Assembly: GCA_027405735.1 (NCBI GenBank)
Contig: JAPEHQ010000005.1
Coordinates: 806,001-870,000, forward strand
DNA from: Mucor racemosus
Taxonomy: Eukaryota > Mucoromycota > Mucoromycetes > Mucorales > Mucoraceae
Direction of reading: 5' to 3'
Length of the DNA: 64,000 nucleotides
The notes under the pieces were generated by a model. That model had not been told where the DNA came from, made no database searches, and saw only the letters and a list, made by a program, of their open reading frames with translations. Each line of letters begins with the position of its first letter. Within the stretch, counting starts at the first letter, position 1. Below, in pieces: positions 24,734 through 35,842 of this stretch. Both the position numbers and the translations under genes were made by a program.

Positions 24734-26154
24734 ATGAGTAACCTTGGAGCTCTCGATATGGCACTTGACGATGTCATTTCTCAAAATCGTACCAACAAAC
24801 GCAGCAGCAACAGCAACACTGGTGGTCGTCGTGGTGGTAGTTCTCGCGGTGGTATTAGCAAAAATCGTTCTTCTGGTAGTCGCTCTTCGGTATGTTAACA
24901 ACTCCTTTATTATTATTCCCAAAAAAAAAGAGCACCTATTTCTCTATTTCCACAATGAAAAGAAGAAAAGGAAAAGGTTACAGCAAATGTAAATTGATCT
25001 CCCTAAATCATGTTATCTTTTGGGTTTCTTTTTTCACTATAAAGAAAAACAAGAGATAACTGTGAGATGCACGATTGCATTTGCTCTCCTTTCTTCTTTG
25101 ACGCTTCGCAAATCAAAAGAAATGTACAAAAAGAGTTTGAAAGAGAATCGTTGTTTATGATGATATTTATACACCAAAAAGCACTCTTTTTTTGTATAAC
25201 CAACAATTTGTTATATATCTTTCTACTCGGTTCAGGTTGTATGAAATTAAATGAAATACGCTCGTGTTTATTTTGTTTAATTTTTGGTTTATGATTAACA
25301 TTTACAATTTTTTTTTCTTCTTGGATTGGAAATACGAGTATTTTGCACCTTTTTTTTTTCATATACATTTTTTTTTTGGCTCTTTTTTTTATTTTTATTA
25401 TACTATATATACAAAAAAGAACAACTTTCCTAATCGTCAAACATCTTCGTTTATCTTTCCCTTTGTTTGTGTATTAAAAGCCTTACAATGGAGCCAGACC
25501 TGCACGTAACAACGCACCTGTTAGAAATAGTAGACCAGCAAGCACCAGTAATCGCGCCTCCAATAACAGCCTCGTTGTCGCCAATTTACATTTCAATGTT
25601 ACCGAAAAGGATCTTTACGTAAGTATCTAGTACACGTATTTAATATATGAATTTGTTGTATTTATTTCATTTTGATATTATAGGATCTTTTTGGTCAAAT
25701 TGGTCAATTAAAGAGAGCTTTCCTTCACATTGGTCCCAATGGTAAATCTGCCGGTATCGCTGATGTTGTATTTCAATCTAGCCAAGATGCTGAAAGAGCC
25801 CGTAACACATATAACAATGTCGAGTTAGATGGTAAATATTGACATGAAAATCAACAATATCTGCCAATTGATAATTAATTTGTATAATTAGGTCGTCCTA
25901 TGCGTATCACATCTGCTTCAATTATCTCTGCTGTATCCAATGCATCCTCTAGCAGTAACCCTCGTCGTGGTGGTAATGTTCGTGGTGGTAACAATAGTCG
26001 TCGCGATAATAACAACAGCAATAACAGTGGTGCCCGTCGTGGTGGTAATAATAATAATAAGAGAGAATCTCGCCCCAAGCCAAGCCAACAAGATTTGGAT
26101 GCTGAAATGGATAGTTACATGGGAGGCAACAATGAAGATATTCAAATGAATTAA
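24734..26154 (+). CDS. Yra1/ALYREF-type mRNA export adaptor
   Basis: Four exons (24734-24889, 25481-25618, 25684-25831, 25892-26154) give 234 aa. The N-terminus has the UAP56/Sub2-binding motif LDMALDDVI at residues 6-14, then an Arg-Gly-rich linker. One RRM follows (about 78-150; LVVANLHFNVTEKDLYDLFG, later GKSAGIADVVF), then a second RGG/Asn-rich region, and a C-terminal UBM-like QDLDAEMDSYMG. This exact layout is that of REF/ALY proteins, which couple splicing and TREX to the Mex67/NXF1 exporter in the nucleus. The first intron is 591 nt while 31 of the 33 introns in the window are 49-92 nt. Retention would give a stop codon within three codons of exon 1, leaving the UBM and RGG part without the RRM. 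Confidence 0.9.
24890..25480 (+). other. Unusually long first intron of the Yra1/ALYREF gene
   Basis: Donor GTATGT, acceptor TTAAAAG; a CTAAT branch-like site lies about 50 nt before the acceptor. It has several long T runs (about 25308-25318, 25350-25390) and a second possible acceptor (CGGTTCAG near 25235). At 591 nt it is more than six times the next typical intron here. Yeast YRA1 also has one exceptionally long intron that mediates autoregulation through inefficient splicing; equivalence here is inference. Confidence 0.6.
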
Positions 26155-26496
26155 TGAAATCAATTGCGCCATTAAATCTTTTTCTCTTATTTTCTTTTCA
26201 TGACAAATAAATATCACCGTTTTTTTTTCTTTCTTTTTCCTAATGGAAATGTGTTTTTACAAATCATAATAAAATAGTAGATTTCTTCTGTTACTTATTC
26301 TGTTGGTTACAACAAAACGAAATCTATTTTTATACATTTTCTTTGACCAATTTTCACCGAGGTTCAATGAGGTTTGCTCAAAAGTAACCAAAATAAATTT
26401 TTCTCAAACCACTGGGTTTCAACCAGATTGTTATTCTTTTACCTTTTCTTCATTTCTTTTTTTCTTTCTTTCTACTCAATTGAATTCAAATACAAA

Positions 26497-27572
26497 ATGT
26501 CAGAGAACGACGTAATTATTAACAAGGAGAAAAAGGAAAAAAAGGACAAGAAGAAGGATAAAAAGAAGAAGAAGGATAGCAAGAAGCTTGATACATTGGG
26601 AGATTCCGTTGATTCCTTGAGTCTCAAGTCTTCAGATGAATATGATGATGCTAGATTTAAGCCTGTACGTAATCCTGCTTTCAATCCTGCTTTAACATCA
26701 CCTCTTTCATCTCCTATTGCCTCGAGAAATTCAACAATATCAGATTCAAATGGTGGTAATGATGAAAAATGGACAATCTCATTAAAGAACAAAGACATGC
26801 CTCGTATTCAAACCAATACTGGGGCAAATTCTGGACCCAATGCCGAGAAAAGTCCATTAACACCTGCTGAATTGCAAGGCTATGCTGCTCAAAAATTTGT
26901 ACCTACTGGTAGTTATGCTCATTTAGATCCTTCTAAATCTGAAAATGCTTATGCTGCATTCAATCATTTACAAAAAGTAATAATGGCCAATAAGGAGGGT
27001 ACAGAAGCGAACCAGCCACCTGGAAATGATTCAGCACAACAACGTGTTAAACAACAACCTCAACCTCAACAACAACAAAAACAACAACAACAGCCTCGAG
27101 CTCAAGCTCAAGCACAGCAGCCTAGATATGTTGCTCAGCAATCACCACCAGCTAAACAATCACCTTTAGCCAAGCAATCATTACCTGCCAATCAACAGCA
27201 ACAGCAGCAGCATCTTCAACCACATCGACATCCTGTACAAGGTCAACAACAACAACAACAACAACCGACTAAGCAAAAACCTCGTGCTGAAAGATTAGCA
27301 GATGGGGCACCCGTATTACAATATTGTCGTGCATTATGGAACTATACTGCTCAGGTAATGTTTTGCTTTAAATGAGGTTGTACAAAATCATAATAATTAA
27401 CTAAATTGGGGAATCATTAACATTGTAGATCCCAACTGAACTATCATTTAGCGCTAACGATAGCTTGGCTATTCTCACTCAACAACCTGATGGATGGTGG
27501 TATGCTGAATTACTTGATCCAAGCAAGAGAAAAAGAGGTCTTGTTCCTGGCAATTACATGACACCTAATTAA
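26497..27572 (+). CDS. SH3-domain protein with Lys-rich N-terminus and Gln-rich linker
   Basis: Two exons (26497-27354, 27429-27572; 74-nt intron) give 333 aa. Residues 8-27 are almost all Lys/Glu/Asp. A long disordered middle has Ser/Pro-rich stretches and polyglutamine around 185-265. The C-terminus is an SH3 domain split by the intron: ALWNYTA ahead of it, then ELSFSANDSLAILTQ, DGWWYAELL and a closing GLVPGNYM, which supply the aromatic and Pro-binding positions. It is probably an adaptor binding proline-rich partners, as in actin and endocytosis proteins, but the family is not identified. The start is the ATG in an AAAATG context; an upstream in-frame ATG at 26374 would add a hydrophobic stretch and is less likely. 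Confidence 0.8.
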
Positions 27573-28199
27573 TAATTTTCATCATATACTATCTCTCTCA
27601 TACAAAACCATTAATTTACAATCATTTGCCTCATTTATATATAAAACAAGATATTAGAAAATTTACACAAAATGTAAATATTTATATATAAATTTTATGA
27701 ATCTGTATTTGTTTAATTTAGCTACATTTGTAAATGTTTGATCTGCAAAGTTTCTTTTATTGTTTGATTTGAATGCGTGTTGGTTATATAAATATGGTTC
27801 AAAGTGGGATGCATGCCGGAGATGAAAGGGTTGCACTAATTAAAAGTGTAGTAGCAGGTTTGATTGAATATACTTTTTATAAAAATACGCACAAGGAATT
27901 GACATTTACATGATTAACAGATATTTGTGATATGTGAAAATAGCTTTGATAAAAAAACCGAGTGCCACTTCTTGATATTACTTAATAGAGCAAACAAAAA
28001 TCTAAAAGAAACCATCATTGGTAATTTCTCTTGTATTAATGAATACCACATTATTACAAGATATCAATTGTTAAATGGTACCAAAATAACAAGTCTCTCT
28101 ACCCATTGTCATATGTTGATTAAATGACCTAAATGATCTGTTTTTTATAATTTCTTCAACATATCGAACAAATAAAATATGGAATTCCCCATTTGCAGT
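27573..28199. other. Intergenic region, no gene seen
   Basis: 3' flank of the SH3 gene and AT-rich sequence without a supportable gene. Confidence 0.5.
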
Positions 28200-28299
28200 A
28201 TAATTTACCACTTTTGTGTGTATTTCAGTTTTCGATACTTACAGATTCTTGTTACTTGCTTCGTATATTGCACTCTTATTCAATCATAAGCCTTCTGCC

Positions 28300-29025
28300 C
28301 ACTTCTTTCGATTCAATTCCTATTGGGATTATCAGAAACTCATTTTTTTTTTCCAGATCCACTAATTGGGCAGCCTCTGCCATTAATAAAAACTGAATAT
28401 GATGTTAGTTACCAAGAATAAGAATATATAACTAACTGTTTAAATCAATGCTCCTTGCATTCAGGCAAGTAACAGAAGTACTTGTCTCATCTCTTGGATA
28501 TATCTGTGTCCTAACATATGAAACAAGATGTATGTGCTTGGTGTATTGGGGTTTCAAAACGAGTTCTTTGAAGAAAGTGATTACTTTTTCTGGAAGACCA
28601 ACAGTATACTTGTTGGGATCAACGAATCAGTGGCTATTATCATCACAAAAAGTTTAACATTTAACAATGTTAAAAAGTAGGTAAGGCATTGTTATTCCTA
28701 ACGTAAACTTATACACTTTTCAAATGTCTAAAGTCATAGTTTAAGCTTCCACAGTATTATGACAATGCTCTCCGTAGAGTGCATCGGCAAATTTGTCAAT
28801 TTCAGTAATAACCATAGGATTTGCTGATGCGGATGAGGAGGTTAATAGCAAAATACCTAGACTATATTCAGTTTTTAATTGAATTGCATTATGTTCTATT
28901 TCTACAAATGCTTGATACGCATTTTTTGCCTAAATGTCTGATAAATACAATGTATAAGGTGATGATGATACTCTGATTTCTGCAATAATATTGTGTGCAT
29001 TTATTACATTTGAAATAGCGTCTCA
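28300..29025 (-). pseudogene. Decayed protein-coding remnant, family unknown
   Basis: Three open stretches on the minus strand look coding by composition but are broken by stops and shifts. The first (about 29025-28754) reads AYQAFVEIEHNAIQLKTEYS and later VITEIDKFADALYGEH, with an in-frame TAG at about 28935. The second (about 28640-28440) includes YTVGLPEKVITFFKELVL. The third (about 28394-28285) reads MAEAAQLVDLEKKNEFLI. They are collinear and may come from one gene. I do not recognise the protein. Unannotated short introns could explain some breaks, so a degraded gene and an unusual intact one are both possible. Confidence 0.4.
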
Positions 29026-29404
29026 GGTCTACGAAGCTAAAATAATTCGATAATTAGTTATATCAAAAGTCTTTTTTTTTAAAAAAAAACAATTATCAGC
29101 ATGTAATTGACAAGTTTAAAAAGCAACTCAAGTTATTTATATCAAAATATCTATAGCATATATCCAGAAACAATTCTTGAAAAACGAGCAAATTATAACT
29201 GAGTATGAATTGCAGTGTTTTCAAAATCTACAGTAAATCCTTAATTCAAGTACATTTCACGATAGTAACAATCGTAATATATCAATGGATCATTTTTACA
29301 CACACTTATGCAATCACAAAACCCAAATTCCTAATAAATGTATCAATCTTCCAGTTTTTTTTTCTTTCTTTTTCTCTTGCTCACAAATAAATAAAGCTTT
29401 AAAA
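29026..29404. other. Intergenic region, upstream of the membrane-anchored protein gene
   Basis: AT-rich, with a T/A homopolymer junction near 29071-29088 and a pyrimidine-rich leader just before the ATG at 29405. No gene is seen. Confidence 0.5.
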
Positions 29405-30406
29405 ATGTCTGGAGTACCTCCACATCAAAGGTAGCACATAAATAGTTTCATATAGTTATTGTTTATCAAATCATATTAATTTGCATTTGCATTTGCATAA
29501 ACAAATCTGTGCTCACTAATAGAACCGACAATCATAACCAATTTATGGACGAAGAATATGAAAACGTTAGCCAAGATGAAGATTTTGATCTTGAGATGCC
29601 AAATAGCCAAAATCAAAAAGAATTCGAATTCTCTATTAATTCTGTTGCATCACAACGACGAAGATCGGATGAAACACCTTCTACTAGCATAGTATCTAAT
29701 CCAATCGAAAAAACAGATATCTCCAATTCTTCACAGAGAAGAAACCCAAGAGAAGAAACATCTGCAGGCGTGTTAAATAGTAACCAAAATGCAGTTAATG
29801 AAAGTTTTATTGTTCTTCCACCAAAAGAAAGAGGATCACAAGAATCAGGTTCCGTTTCGTTCTTTCCAAAGTTGGAGCCTACTCGTGTTACATCACCTCA
29901 AATTGTAATCAAACCAGAGGAGCAAGCACCATCCCAGATTACTGATTTACCACTTTCAGATTTTCCTGATGCTCAGCAGCCGCCAGACTCCTATCCAACT
30001 ACAGAACAGGAAAATATTGCCAACCCAGTTCACAACAATTCTCAAGTAGATCAGCCTCCAGAGGCATCTAATGAATCATCTCAGGCTCAAAGAGAGAATG
30101 AAGCTCAAGAATCAGACAATACTGGGCGTCGTAGATACAGAAGTATTCGTATCAACATTTATTATTTTCATCGTCGAGGTAGAGGAGTACCCGAGTAGGT
30201 GATAAAATACAAATTCAAGCAAATCATTTACTGATAATTTAACAAATAGGCGAGGAGGAGGAGGAGTATCATTCTTAAATCATATTTTAACTGGATTGAA
30301 AATTCTTCTCATCATGGCAATTTTATATCATATATTTTCCAAAGAAGTTATTTCTTTGCCTCCATTTTATTGGAAGGAAAAGCTCTATATACTTCAAAGA
30401 GTTTAA
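29405..30406 (+). CDS. Disordered protein with C-terminal membrane anchor
   Basis: Three exons (29405-29430, 29523-30194, 30250-30406) give 284 aa. Exon 1 codes only MSGVPPHQ plus part of the next codon. Residues about 10-215 are acidic, Ser/Gln/Pro-rich and low complexity. A basic patch with GRRRYRSIRI and RRGRG precedes a hydrophobic helix, ILTGLKILLIMAILYHIF, then about 26 residues to the stop. The layout suggests a tail-anchored protein of the ER or another organelle membrane; function unknown. The last intron's GT lies inside the triplet string GAG TAG, so an unspliced message stops at once and yields a 233-residue form without the anchor. The next gene starts 262 bp downstream on the same strand. 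Confidence 0.72.
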
Positions 30407-30667
30407 ACAATAAGACCATTGCTTCTAAATCATCCATTGTTTTCCTGATCCCGGTGACTTGCAACAAACTCATTATTCATCTAGCGTTCACTAGCTTTAA
30501 GACTCCATCTAGGAGCCATATCAATACACGGACAAACGCATCATCATTCTTTTTCTTCTTTTCTTTTTACCCTTTTTTTCGAAAATTATATCATAAAAAC
30601 CGTTAAAAAATCTTCATTTAAAGCACTTTATTCTTTTGTATACTTGATAAAACTGATATAATAATCC

Positions 30668-32166
30668 ATGGCTTTTGAATTCTTGGAAAGCGGACAGTTT
30701 AAAGTAGTTTTGGGCAAATCGTTTGATGTAAAACCCAAAAAGAAAGCCCAAAAGTTCTTTAATATTAAACGTGAGTTTGTTAAAAAAAGTAATTTTTAAA
30801 AAAGGCAATTGAAATTTAGTAACCATGGCAACAGATTCAAACAGTTCTGATAAAAGTTTATTTGGCAAGGACGCCAAATTAGAAAAGAAAAATGACAAAT
30901 ACCAAGTAGAAATGAAGCATACAAACGTGAGTTTCTGAAGAGAAATGAGAAATGGGAAATATTAATAATTTTTTTTAAAAAAAAGAAACCAAATGTGATT
31001 TTCGATGCACAAGTAACAACCGAAGAAGAGTATAATTGTATACTTATTTATAATGATGAAACCAAGGTAACAAAGGCCAAATTAAGATATGAATTTTTTA
31101 ATTGAATCATTTTAAACAAATAGACATTTACACTCGAGCGTCAAAGTGCACAGATTAATTTAACAAATAGAAAATTAGAATTACCTAATGGTCAATTAAA
31201 CCATTCACCTGTACCAAAACCCTTTATACATACACCACCTATTTCAACAGCTACTACAGTTGTACAACAACCCGAATTACCTAAACCTGAGCCAGTAACA
31301 GTTACAGAATTATCACCAGAAGAGAAAGAGGATGAAGAGGATACCTCAAATGTAGACGATTTTGATTTTGATATTTCAAAAGATATGGATGCCATCTTAG
31401 ACAGTGATGTTGAAGATGATAAAAGTGAATCTGGATCAGATTCAGATGTATTTGAAGAGATTGCTGCACCAATTGCCTTACCTCCACAAAATATGGCTTC
31501 ACCACTAAGTTTACCTGTAACACCATCATTGCCTGCATCACCAAATATACCATTAAATCTTGCTTTACCTACAACACCTCAACAACAACATTTATCACCA
31601 TCACAAACACCCGTACAAAATAACAACAACAACAACACTAACAACAACAACATTAAAAAACGTAAATTAAAAATGGCATCTGCGCCTATTCGACATCCTG
31701 GCATTGTATCTCCTTTAACTACTGTTCCACCAATAACAAATCCTAATTTAAGTCATCCTACAAAGAAACTAAAAACCTCCAGCAGCGATACATCATCTTC
31801 AAGTGGCTCTAGTGAAGACGAAGATGATGATTCTAGTTCTGGATCAGAATCTGGAAGTACAGGCTCATCTAGTGGAAGTGAAAGTGATAGTGATGGCAGT
31901 AGTAGTGATGATATGGATTTTGAATCATTGGCTAATGATATTTCAATGAGTTTATCAAAAGGTGGTCCATCTGCTCCACCTTCACCGCAACATTCACAAC
32001 AACCAAATCGTGTAAATACCCCTGGTATGCCCTCTCCCTCAAATTTTAGAAGATCACCTTATGAGAGTAATACACCAACACCAACAAATAGACCACCTAC
32101 ACAAAATGGTACTGGAACAGCTGCATCTGCAGCAGGGCCGATGTCCCTTAGAGCATTATTTAGTAA

Positions 32167-32197
<31 letters not shown>

Positions 32198-32294
32198 CGT
32201 AATTGAATATCAAAATGCTTAATTTATATAAACTATTATAGAAGAAGATGATGAAGAAGAAGGTTTATCGAGTTCAGATGAAGATAGCGATTAA
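30668..32294 (+). CDS. EAF, ELL-associated transcription elongation factor
   Basis: Five exons (30668-30770, 30820-30926, 30986-31066, 31124-32162, 32242-32294) give 460 aa. The N-terminal EAF domain (about 1-120) has the family's LGKSFDVKPKK opening, an INFDAQV-like strand and ILIYNDETKTFTLE, which parallels the human VLIINHDTGEYVLE. The rest is Ser/Pro-rich, then strongly acidic with SSSGSSEDEDDD and a final EEEGLSSSDEDSD, as in EAF activation regions. EAF binds ELL and stimulates RNA polymerase II elongation in the nucleus. The last intron contains a (TA)n run. The stop codon is 23 bp from the stop codon of the convergent ZIP gene, so their 3' UTRs must overlap. Confidence 0.85.
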
Positions 32295-32317
32295 AACAAT
32301 ATAATACATATATAAAT

Positions 32318-33411
32318 TTAAGCAGGAATATCATTCCAAGCAATAAAAAGCATTAAACCCAATCCAACAAACATGGCAAAGAATTCAGTAATAGCTTGTT
32401 TTCTATCCTTTTTGATATTACCAGTGACCTCTAATAATTCAGGAATAACGCCAACAGTAGCAATGTACATGAATCCACCAGCAGCAAATGGGATAACAAG
32501 GTCTCCCCAACGGAGATCAGTACCCATCAAACCAGCAACATCAGTAACACCAGCCTTTTCATCAGCAGCCTTGTTAGAAAGAGATGATTCTTCAATCAAA
32601 ATACCAATAAAAGTACCCAAGAAAGCACCAATAGCAGTAGTGAATTGAGCCATCATAGCCTTTTGCTTACTAAAACCAGATTGAATCAAAATGGCATAAT
32701 CACCAACTTCATGAGGGATTTCATGGAAAAAGACAGCAACGGCAGTAGTGGCACCAACAGCAGGTGAAGCATAAAAAGATGCAGCCATAGCAAGACCATC
32801 AGTCATGTTATGAGTAAAATCAGCCAACAAATTAAGATAAGCACTCAGTTTAATGCCTTCTTGCTTCTTAACTTCCTTTTTGACTTGTTCAACTACATTT
32901 TTATTGCGTTGATGTACAGATTCATCTTGTTTTTCCTTGACAGCAGTAGATGTAGCAGTAGGTTCAACATGTTCTTCTTGTTCAGTGTGTTCATGACCAT
33001 GACTATGACCACTTCCACCATTGAATACTCTCATCATTTTGTCCATAAAGAAAAAGAAGAATAAACCGCCAAAGATACCGAGACCAATGAGGACATTCTT
33101 TTGATTATCTACAACAACAACAGCATTTTCCTCGGTATGTTCTCCCAAGAACGCGTGAGGAAGTAAATGAAGAAATACATCACCGAGAAGGCCACCTAAC
33201 AGAGCGGTTTAATAATCAATACATTATATCTATACTAATACTTACCAACAGCAAAACTAACTAGAACATTTAAAGATCCTGTATTAATATCAGGAGGAAC
33301 AAAGTACAAAAGCAAATTTGGAAAGATAGAAATGTATGCAGTGGCTAAAATAGAATTAGTCATAGCATTTCCTGGGAACAGGAACGCAAATGCAGTTGCC
33401 TGGAAGGACAT
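32318..33411 (-). CDS. ZIP-family zinc/metal transporter, SLC39A7/Yke4-like
   Basis: Two exons (33411-33246, 33195-32318; 50-nt intron) give 347 aa. After a hydrophobic N-terminus the protein shows SFAVGGLLGDVFLHLLPHAF, a second membrane helix, a His-rich loop GHSHGHEH near 118-125, then the metal-site helices HNMTDG (184-189) and HEIPHEVGD (213-221), followed by three further helices. The HEIPHE signature marks the LIV-1/KE4 subgroup, which exports Zn2+ from the ER/Golgi lumen to cytosol. The first ATG of the frame (33411) was chosen; an in-frame ATG at 33363 is possible. It is divergent from the SWIB gene (414 bp apart) and convergent with EAF. Confidence 0.9.
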
Positions 33412-33825
33412 TACAAAGAATATGGTTTGTTTAAAGAGAAAAGAAGAGGTGATATGTACATTAAACAGTACTAAAAGAATCGAACAACGTGTCTTGTTGA
33501 CTGATGCGGACTACAAAACCCTGAAATTAAAGACTATAATTACATTTTGTCGAAAAAGATAATAAACAAACAGACCATCAGAGCAAACGATTTTCCTTGT
33601 AATAAAATATAGAGTTATGCATTACCATGTTGCTTTCATAAAATTACTATTAAATATAACTTTCATTGTACCCAAAATCGAATAAAAATTCCTTATGCAT
33701 AGCTATTTCGACTCTCTGGAGTGCATGTAGTAATAGCGAATTCATTCATTTATATACGCCTAGTATTTTCGTTCACTCTCTATTATTTTTCTTCTTATCT
33801 AAAAACAAGATTAAACATAACAATC
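33412..33825. promoter_or_regulatory. Divergent promoter region of the ZIP and DEK_C-SWIB genes
   Basis: A 414-bp stretch between two oppositely oriented start codons. An ATTTATATACG near 33749 could serve as a TATA element for the plus-strand gene, about 75 bp from its ATG. No other feature is recognised. Confidence 0.5.
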
Positions 33826-34546
33826 ATGTGTGAGCAGTATCGTAGCAATATCGAAAGTAAGTAAAACGGGACAAAAAGCTCAATTGCAATTCTTGTTGTG
33901 CAAACGTTTAATCACAAAATAGCAATCTTGAAGGACGCGGATCTTTCCACTATTACTACAAAGACTATTCGCCGTACACTGGAAACTCAAACAGGCACTT
34001 CCTTGGATCCTATCAAGAAGGAAATCAATGCATTTATTGGTGATATTTTTCTAAATTTCCAGCAGCAGAAATCTTCACCCCCTGTAGTGAGTAAAACTGA
34101 AGAGAAATCAAAGGTTCTTAAGAAAACTACACCTGCAACTATTAAAAAACCAGTACAAAGAAAGAAAAAGGAAGTAAAAGAGAAAAGAATTATCGATTGG
34201 CCATTATTAAAGGTATCACCACCATTAAGTGACATTATTCATACCGATCTTGTAAGTATATTTTATAAAAATTTTGGGGATTTTGCTTTACTGAAATATA
34301 TGCGTATAGTGTTCACGTCCTCAAACAGTAAAGAAAATGTGGGAATATATCAGAGAACATAAATTACAGTCAGAATCTGATAAACGAATTTTGAAATGTG
34401 ATGCTAAATTGAAGGAATTGTGTGATGGGCAAGATGAAGTAAGTGCATTTAGCATTAATAAATTTACCCAAAAATGCTTTCAAGTTATTCCCAAAGAAGA
34501 GCAACCTAAATATAAGAAAATTTTACTTGAAAGAGAAGTGCAATGA
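33826..34546 (+). CDS. DEK_C-SWIB domain protein (UAF30/TRI1-like)
   Basis: Three exons (33826-33856, 33923-34251, 34310-34546) give 198 aa. Residues 8-60 form a DEK_C-type helical domain (TILKDADLSTITTKTIRRTL, later KKEINAFIGDIF). A Lys-rich linker leads to the SWIB/MDM2 domain at about 113-196: SPPLSDIIHTDLCSRPQTVK, then MWEYIREHKLQ and a terminal FTQKCFQVI. This domain order is that of yeast Uaf30 (RNA polymerase I upstream activating factor) and its paralog Tri1, and of related chromatin proteins, so a nuclear role in rDNA transcription or chromatin is likely. It is only 178 bp upstream of the cyclase gene on the same strand. Confidence 0.87.
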
Positions 34547-34663
34547 GAATAAAAATCCCCACACAATTAATAAAAAAGACATAAACCATTTCCCACGAAG
34601 TCATATTAATTGCCAATGTGTATTCGATGCTCTGATTTTAACATCCCGAGGTTTCTTCTAGCG

Positions 34664-34670
34664 TATAAAA
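34664..34670 (+). promoter_or_regulatory. TATA box of the cyclase-family gene
   Basis: TATAAAA lies 55 bp before the ATG at 34725 and 118 bp after the SWIB stop codon. It is the only TATA-like site in that short gap. Confidence 0.55.
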
Positions 34671-34724
34671 AGAATAGCCATTGACCCTACATCTTGTTCA
34701 TTTACTATCTTTCTACAATCTATT

Positions 34725-35842
34725 ATGACTGATAAAAGCCCTAAACAATTACCTTCTTATGATCAATTGCCCATTGATCCAAAATATCCTCCTAAAACTG
34801 CGTGGGGTATTTGGGGAGAAGATGACAATTATGGCACATTGAATTTACTGACAGAAGAAAGAGTTGCTAATGTATAAAAATGTCTTATTTACAAACATTC
34901 GATAATATAAAACTGACTCTACAATAGGCTTCTAAATATATTCGTAAAGGTACAGTTTTCCCTCTCAATTGGAAATTGGAATCTCCTCAGCCTGTTCTTT
35001 TTGGAAGATCCGAAATTGAACATTCTTACAAACCTTTAGTGCCTGGAGACATGGCATTTGATGATTGCTACAGCAATTTTAATACGCAATCTTCTACTCA
35101 ATGGGATGGCCTTCGTCATGTAGCTCATCTTGAATCTGGCCAATTTTATAACGGTGTCAAACCATCTGAAGTTGCAAGAGGAACCCCTGATTCCAATGGT
35201 CGTCTTGCTATTCATCATATGGCTCGTCGTGGTATTGCCGGTCGTGCTATATTACTTGATTATGGCCGCTGGGCAGCCAAGAATAATCCAACATATGATC
35301 CTTTTGAGAGAATTGAAATTACAGTTCAAGAGTTGGACAAGGTAGCTGAGGCTCAAGGTGTCGAATTTGAAATTGGTGACATCTTGATGGTTCGTACTGG
35401 TTGGATGGAAGCTTATGAAAGATTCGGTGATCAAGTCAATGAGAAAATTGCAGATCTTGAGAATCCTAGCTGTGCTGGTGTCAAGGCTTGCGAGGATACT
35501 TTTAGATGGATCTGGGATCACCATTTCTCTGCTGTAGCATCAGATAATTTCCCATTCGAAGCTTTCCCACCTATTGACTGGAAAAAATCATGCCGTAAGT
35601 TTATCCTTTTCAATTAGTCATCATTCTAATATAGTGTCTAACGGTATTTTTTCTTTTTTTAATTAATTTTAGATGCTTGCTTCCTTGGTGGTTGGGGTAT
35701 GCCAATCGGTGAAATGTTTTACTTGGAAAAATTGGCAGAAGACTCTGCCAAAGATAATGTATATACTTATTTCTTTACCAGCGCTCCTTTGAATAAAGAA
35801 GACGGTGTTGCTTCTCCTCCAAATGCGCTTTGTATTAAATAA
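34725..35842 (+). CDS. Cyclase/kynurenine formamidase-superfamily protein
   Basis: Three exons (34725-34871, 34928-35594, 35673-35842) give 327 aa. It matches the metal-dependent 'putative cyclase' superfamily (Cyclase, PF04199-type): an early WGIWGEDDNYGTLNLLTEE, a QWDGLRHVAH segment at 107-116 standing where HxGTHxD occurs in canonical members, GIAGRAILLDYGRWA, GDILMVRTGW, and a SDNFPFEAFPP segment. The fungal/bacterial branch with QWDGLxH is well represented but mostly uncharacterised, so the substrate is unknown; kynurenine formamidase activity should not be assumed because the canonical motif is altered. Probably cytosolic: no signal peptide. It has its own TATA box, so it is not co-transcribed with the SWIB gene. 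Confidence 0.85.

Noticed and set aside
24728..26217. Thr/Val/Arg-rich frames in other phases across the Yra1/ALYREF gene
   Set aside because: Low-complexity shadows of the RGG- and Asn-rich coding repeats.
26374..26496. Upstream in-frame ATG extending the SH3 protein by 41 residues
   Set aside because: The extension is T-rich leader sequence coding a Phe/Leu/Ser string with no sign of conservation; the downstream ATG has a better context.
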